From Caballeronia sp. M1242 (GTDB taxonomy: Bacteria > Pseudomonadota > Gammaproteobacteria > Burkholderiales > Burkholderiaceae), in NCBI RefSeq assembly GCF_017220215.1, contig NZ_CP071132.1, positions 62,001 to 126,000 on the forward strand: 64,000 nucleotides of DNA. Direction: 5' to 3'. The notes under the pieces are model-generated. The model saw only the letters and a list, made by a program, of their open reading frames with translations, was not told the origin of the DNA and searched no databases. Within the stretch, counting starts at the first letter, position 1, and each line of letters begins with the position of its first letter. Both the position numbers and the translations under genes were made by a program. This document shows positions 61,505 to 64,000 of the stretch, piece after piece.

Positions 61505-62596
61505 ATGAGCACGGCATCGGCTGACAGCAGTGACGAAATGACGGCGATCGTATGCCGCGCACCGAAGGATTATCGCGTCGAACGCGTGAAGCGCCCGCGC
61601 GCCGGACGCAATGAGTTGGTGATCCGCATTGCTGCGTGTGGCATATGCGCGAGCGACTGCAAGTGCTGGTCGGGCGCCAAGATGTTCTGGGGCGGCCCGA
61701 ATCCGTGGGTCAAAGCGCCGGTTATACCCGGCCATGAATTCTTCGGCTATGTGGAAGAACTCGGGGACGGCGCGGCCGAGCACTTCGGCCTGCAAGTGGG
61801 CGACAGAGTGATCGCCGAGCAGATCGTGCCTTGCGCGAAGTGCCGCTATTGCAAGTCGGGTCAGTACTGGATGTGCGAAGTGCACAACATCTTCGGCTTT
61901 CAGCGCGAAGTCGCGGACGGCGGCATGGCCGAATACATGCGCTTTCCGCCGACCGCCATCGTCCACAAGATACCGGACGGTATCTCGATTGAAGACGCGG
62001 CCATCATCGAACCGCTCGCTTGTGCGATTCATACGGTGAACCGCGGTGATATTCAATTGAGCGATGTCGTCGTGATCGCGGGCGCAGGCCCGCTCGGACT
62101 CATGATGGTGCAGGTGGCGCATCTCAAGACGCCGAAGAAACTCGTCGTCATCGATCTCGTCGACGAGCGCCTCGCGCTCGCGCGCGAATACGGCGCGGAT
62201 GTCACGATCAACCCGAAGAACGACAACGCGCTTGAAATGATCCGCTCGATCACGGATCAATATGGTTGTGACGTGTATATCGAGACTACCGGATCGCCTT
62301 CGGGCGTGTCGCAGGGTCTCGAACTGATTCGAAAGCTGGGGCGTTTCGTCGAGTTCTCGGTGTTCGGAAGCGATACGACCGTCGACTGGTCGATCATCGG
62401 CGATCGCAAAGAGCTCGACGTGCGCGGCGCGCATCTCGGGCCGTATTGCTATCCGATCGCCATCGACCTTCTGGCGCGCGGACTCGTGACGTCGAAGGGC
62501 ATCGTCACGCACGGCTTCACGCTCGAAGAATGGGATTCGGCTATCGAGGTCGCCAATTCACTCGATTCGATCAAGGTGCTCTTGCGGCCCAAGTAA
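61505..62596 (+). CDS. Zinc-type alcohol dehydrogenase resembling erythritol/L-threitol dehydrogenase
   Basis: This 363-aa protein has the catalytic zinc Cys in CGICASDCKCWSG, His-Glu in GHEFFGYV, an intact structural zinc lobe (CAKCRYCKSGQYWMC), and Rossmann motif AGAGPLGL. CASDCKCWSGAKMFWGGPNP resembles the mycobacterial erythritol/L-threitol dehydrogenase EltD as I remember it. It would oxidise a tetritol or pentitol to a ketose. The ATG at 61505 is chosen because GGAG lies nine bases before it; an upstream ATG at 61487 lacks one. Last gene of the polyol operon. Confidence 0.86.
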   Translation: MSTASADSSDEMTAIVCRAPKDYRVERVKRPRAGRNELVIRIAACGICASDCKCWSGAKMFWGGPNPWVKAPVIPGHEFFGYVEELGDGAAEHFGLQVGDRVIAEQIVPCAKCRYCKSGQYWMCEVHNIFGFQREVADGGMAEYMRFPPTAIVHKIPDGISIEDAAIIEPLACAIHTVNRGDIQLSDVVVIAGAGPLGLMMVQVAHLKTPKKLVVIDLVDERLALAREYGADVTINPKNDNALEMIRSITDQYGCDVYIETTGSPSGVSQGLELIRKLGRFVEFSVFGSDTTVDWSIIGDRKELDVRGAHLGPYCYPIAIDLLARGLVTSKGIVTHGFTLEEWDSAIEVANSLDSIKVLLRPK

Positions 62597-62613
62597 TCGC
62601 CGTGCAAGGACGA

Positions 62614-62642
62614 GTGAGTGGGTCTTCGAAAGACCTACTCAC
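62614..62642 (+). terminator. Strong hairpin ending the polyol operon
   Basis: GTGAGTGGGTCTT (62614-62626) pairs with AAGACCTACTCAC (62630-62642), 13 bp with one G-U pair and a CGA loop, starting 18 bases after the last stop codon. No T-run follows, so it is a transcript end by Rho or a 3' stabiliser rather than a classic intrinsic terminator. Confidence 0.6.
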
Positions 62643-62745
62643 ATGCCCGATCCGGGAGAGAACGGCAACGACGCTTCGATTTGGCGCGCGGTTTGCTCTT
62701 GTCAGCAAACCACCAACCGCTGAACCGCTCCCTCAGGACACGGCA

Positions 62746-62985
62746 GTGAACGCGCTCTTCCATATTCGGGTGCTGACAGACGCACTCTCCGGGTGTGCCG
62801 AAGACGGCATCAGGATTCACATTGCGCCCGGCGTCTACGAAGCGCATCAAGAGGACGACACGCTCGTGTTCGTCGATGCCGACCCGCGCATGCGCGGTGC
62901 GGTCTCGGTGGATCTACACGAATATCTGGAGACCACCGTCTTTCCCGAAGAACTCGCGCGCAAGGGACTCATAGAGATCGTCTGA
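62746..62985 (+). CDS. Hypothetical protein (79 aa, GTG start)
   Basis: I do not recognise this soluble protein. It begins V/MNALFHIRVLTDALSGC and continues with beta-strand-like VYEAHQEDDTLVFVD and a C-terminal helical stretch LHEYLETTVFPEELARKG. The start is GTG at 62746 with AGGA seven bases upstream; no usable ATG exists outside the preceding gene. Base composition matches neighbouring genes. The hairpin before it suggests a separate transcript from the polyol operon. Confidence 0.55.
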   Translation: MNALFHIRVLTDALSGCAEDGIRIHIAPGVYEAHQEDDTLVFVDADPRMRGAVSVDLHEYLETTVFPEELARKGLIEIV

Positions 62986-63322
62986 TTCAGATGAGACGCA
63001 CGAACCCAAACTCACTGATGGAGCGATTCGAACTCTCTCTTTCGAAAGCAACTAACGGTCTTTGCCGTCCGCGCCACTCAATTCAGACAGCGTATCGGTC
63101 CACATTGCAATTTCGTAAAGCAAGGCCGTTTTTTTCATTCACGCTCATTTCTTAAAGCAGCGCTACAATCTCTCGTCCCTATACAGCCAGCCGCACGCGT
63201 CCTTGCGTCTTATGGCGCCCTATAGCGGCGTCAACGTACAGCACCGTCCGGCGCCACTGCCGTCGCATGCAGCCCCGCGATCGCGCCATTCGCTAAAACC
63301 AACGCATAAGCCGGAGCCGCTC
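62986..63322. promoter_or_regulatory. Intergenic region upstream of the IorAB-like operon
   Basis: These 337 bases hold no convincing protein gene. A tRNA-like stretch is noted separately at 63019-63088. Near the operon are a run of seven Ts (about 63129-63135) and a TACAAT hexamer (63164-63169) that may be a -10 box, though I see no good -35 partner. Confidence 0.4.
63019..63088 (-). other. Degenerate tRNA-like stretch
   Basis: Read on the minus strand the segment ends GAGAGTTCGAATCGCTCCA, which looks like a tRNA T-arm (TTCGAAT loop, stem with one mismatch) next to a CCA end. A stem GACGG/CCGTT with a 6-base loop stands where an anticodon arm might be. The loop size, acceptor stem and D-arm do not fit a functional tRNA. 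It may be a decayed tRNA or an attachment-site remnant, or chance. Confidence 0.22.
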
Positions 63323-63778
63323 ATGACTACGCTTTCCATCAATGGTCAGTCACACACTGTCGACGCGCCCCCAGACATGCCGCTTCTCTGGGTGTTGCGC
63401 GACCTGGTCGGCTTGACCGGCACCAAGTTCGGCTGTGGCATCGCCCAATGCGGCGCGTGCACCGTGCATCTCGACGGCGTCGCGGTGCGCTCCTGCGTGC
63501 TGCCCGTCGCGGCCATCGGCGACAAGAAGGTCACGACGATAGAAGCAGTCGGCGCAACGCCTGCCGGCAAGAAAGTGCAGGACGCATGGAATCAACTCGA
63601 TGTCGTCCAATGTGGCTACTGCCAGTCCGGACAAGTGATGTCCGCTGCCGCGTTGATTGCAGCAGTGCCCAATCCGACCGATGCCGATATCGACGCCGCC
63701 ATGACCGGCAACATCTGCCGCTGCGGCACGTACAACCGCATCCGCGCGGCCATCAAGCAAGCAGCGAAGGGAGCGTGA
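63323..63778 (+). CDS. iorA: 2Fe-2S subunit of isoquinoline 1-oxidoreductase-type molybdenum hydroxylase
   Basis: This 151-aa protein has the two-cluster layout of small molybdenum-hydroxylase subunits: CGIAQCGACTVHLDG for the plant-type cluster, then CGYCQSGQVM and NICRCGTYNRIR for the second. The length and DMPLLWVLRDLVGLTGTKFG match the IorA family, which works with a large IorB subunit without a separate FAD subunit. CCGGAG precedes the ATG at 63323. The next gene begins two bases after its stop. Substrate (aldehyde or N-heterocycle) is unknown. Confidence 0.88.
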   Translation: MTTLSINGQSHTVDAPPDMPLLWVLRDLVGLTGTKFGCGIAQCGACTVHLDGVAVRSCVLPVAAIGDKKVTTIEAVGATPAGKKVQDAWNQLDVVQCGYCQSGQVMSAAALIAAVPNPTDADIDAAMTGNICRCGTYNRIRAAIKQAAKGA

Positions 63779-63779
63779 C

Positions 63780-64000
63780 ATGTCGCGAGGACTACTCGAA
63801 GCGGGACGTCATGCGGCTTCCGCCGGATTTTCGCGCCGTTCGTTTCTGAAGCTCGGCCTGACCGCCAGCGTGACCGCGAGTGGCGGCTTTCTCATCGGCT
63901 TCAGCTTGCCCGCCGCAAGTCAGGACCAGAGCAAAGGCAAGTCGGTCATCGGTGGAGATGGCGTGGAGCCGGCTCAGGCGGGCGTCTTCGCGCCCAACGC
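63780..64000 (+). CDS. iorB: Molybdopterin-binding subunit of IorB type (5' end only)
   Basis: The first 73 codons are in the window and the gene runs off the right edge. The N-terminus contains a twin-arginine leader (FSRRSFLKLGLTASVTASGG then FLIGFSLPAA), as in IorB-family large subunits and aldehyde dehydrogenases of the molybdenum-hydroxylase group. The complex is thus exported folded to the periplasm, with the small subunit carried along. The assignment rests on the leader plus the IorA gene just upstream. Confidence 0.82.
   Translation, partial: MSRGLLEAGRHAASAGFSRRSFLKLGLTASVTASGGFLIGFSLPAASQDQSKGKSVIGGDGVEPAQAGVFAPN

Noticed and set aside
63019..63088. Functional tRNA gene
   Set aside because: No proper acceptor stem or D-arm, the anticodon-like loop has six bases, and the T-stem has a mismatch; kept only as a tRNA-like remnant.

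Overview
This is chromosomal DNA from a high-GC beta-proteobacterium, most likely Burkholderiaceae (Paraburkholderia, Caballeronia or Burkholderia type). The reasons are very high third-position GC, an OmpC-type porin, a DUF4148 secreted protein, an oxalate/formate-type MFS carrier with its tiny partner subunit, and abundant ABC importers, LysR/LacI/SorC/MarR regulators and c-di-GMP proteins. I found no rRNA gene, convincing tRNA gene, insertion sequence, prophage or CRISPR array. All identifications come from reading the sequence and from remembered family motifs; no database search was run.

Layout. 1-1733 (minus): PaoABC-like molybdenum aldehyde oxidoreductase, with the Mo subunit cut by the window edge. 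2117-8899: nitroreductase, a proton-coupled MFS carrier divergent from a LysR regulator and an M20 amidohydrolase, a nuclease/phosphatase-fold protein, a DUF4019 secreted protein, a HiPIP and a small membrane protein. 8953-14544 (minus): oxalate/formate-type antiporter plus 42-aa subunit, then a four-gene unit (two GSTs, acyl-CoA ligase, enoyl-CoA hydratase). 14831-21491 (plus): branched-chain-type ABC importer whose two ATPases are fused, a porin and an unknown protein. 21559-25256: small secreted protein, DMT exporter, HAD hydrolase and DAHP synthase. 25373-32036: an EAL-CBS-GGDEF protein tail-to-tail with a 1621-residue hybrid kinase holding two kinase cores and three receivers.

32598-41880: TPR protein, low-affinity iron permease-like protein, then a YtfQRT/YjfF-type sugar importer with a LacI regulator and a divergent PhyH dioxygenase/aldose epimerase pair. 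Three copies of an ACTAATA-centred dyad mark probable LacI operators. 41967-43848: small secreted or unknown proteins. 43915-46591: a near-consensus LexA box directly before a radical SAM protein and a DUF4130-UdgX fusion, an SOS-type DNA repair pair and the most interesting locus here. 46588-53690: SDR, DUF4410 protein, cardiolipin synthase-like protein, MHYT-GGDEF-EAL protein, MarR regulator, DUF4148 protein and a stand-alone EAL protein.

53999-62642: a polyol utilisation locus. The ABC ATPase diverges from the binding protein, two permeases, a SorC-type regulator and three oxidoreductases resembling L-xylulose reductase, xylitol dehydrogenase and erythritol/L-threitol dehydrogenase. Its promoter carries a perfect TTGTAA-N8-TTACAA dyad. 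The window ends with a small unknown gene and the start of a second molybdenum hydroxylase (IorAB-like, Tat-exported).
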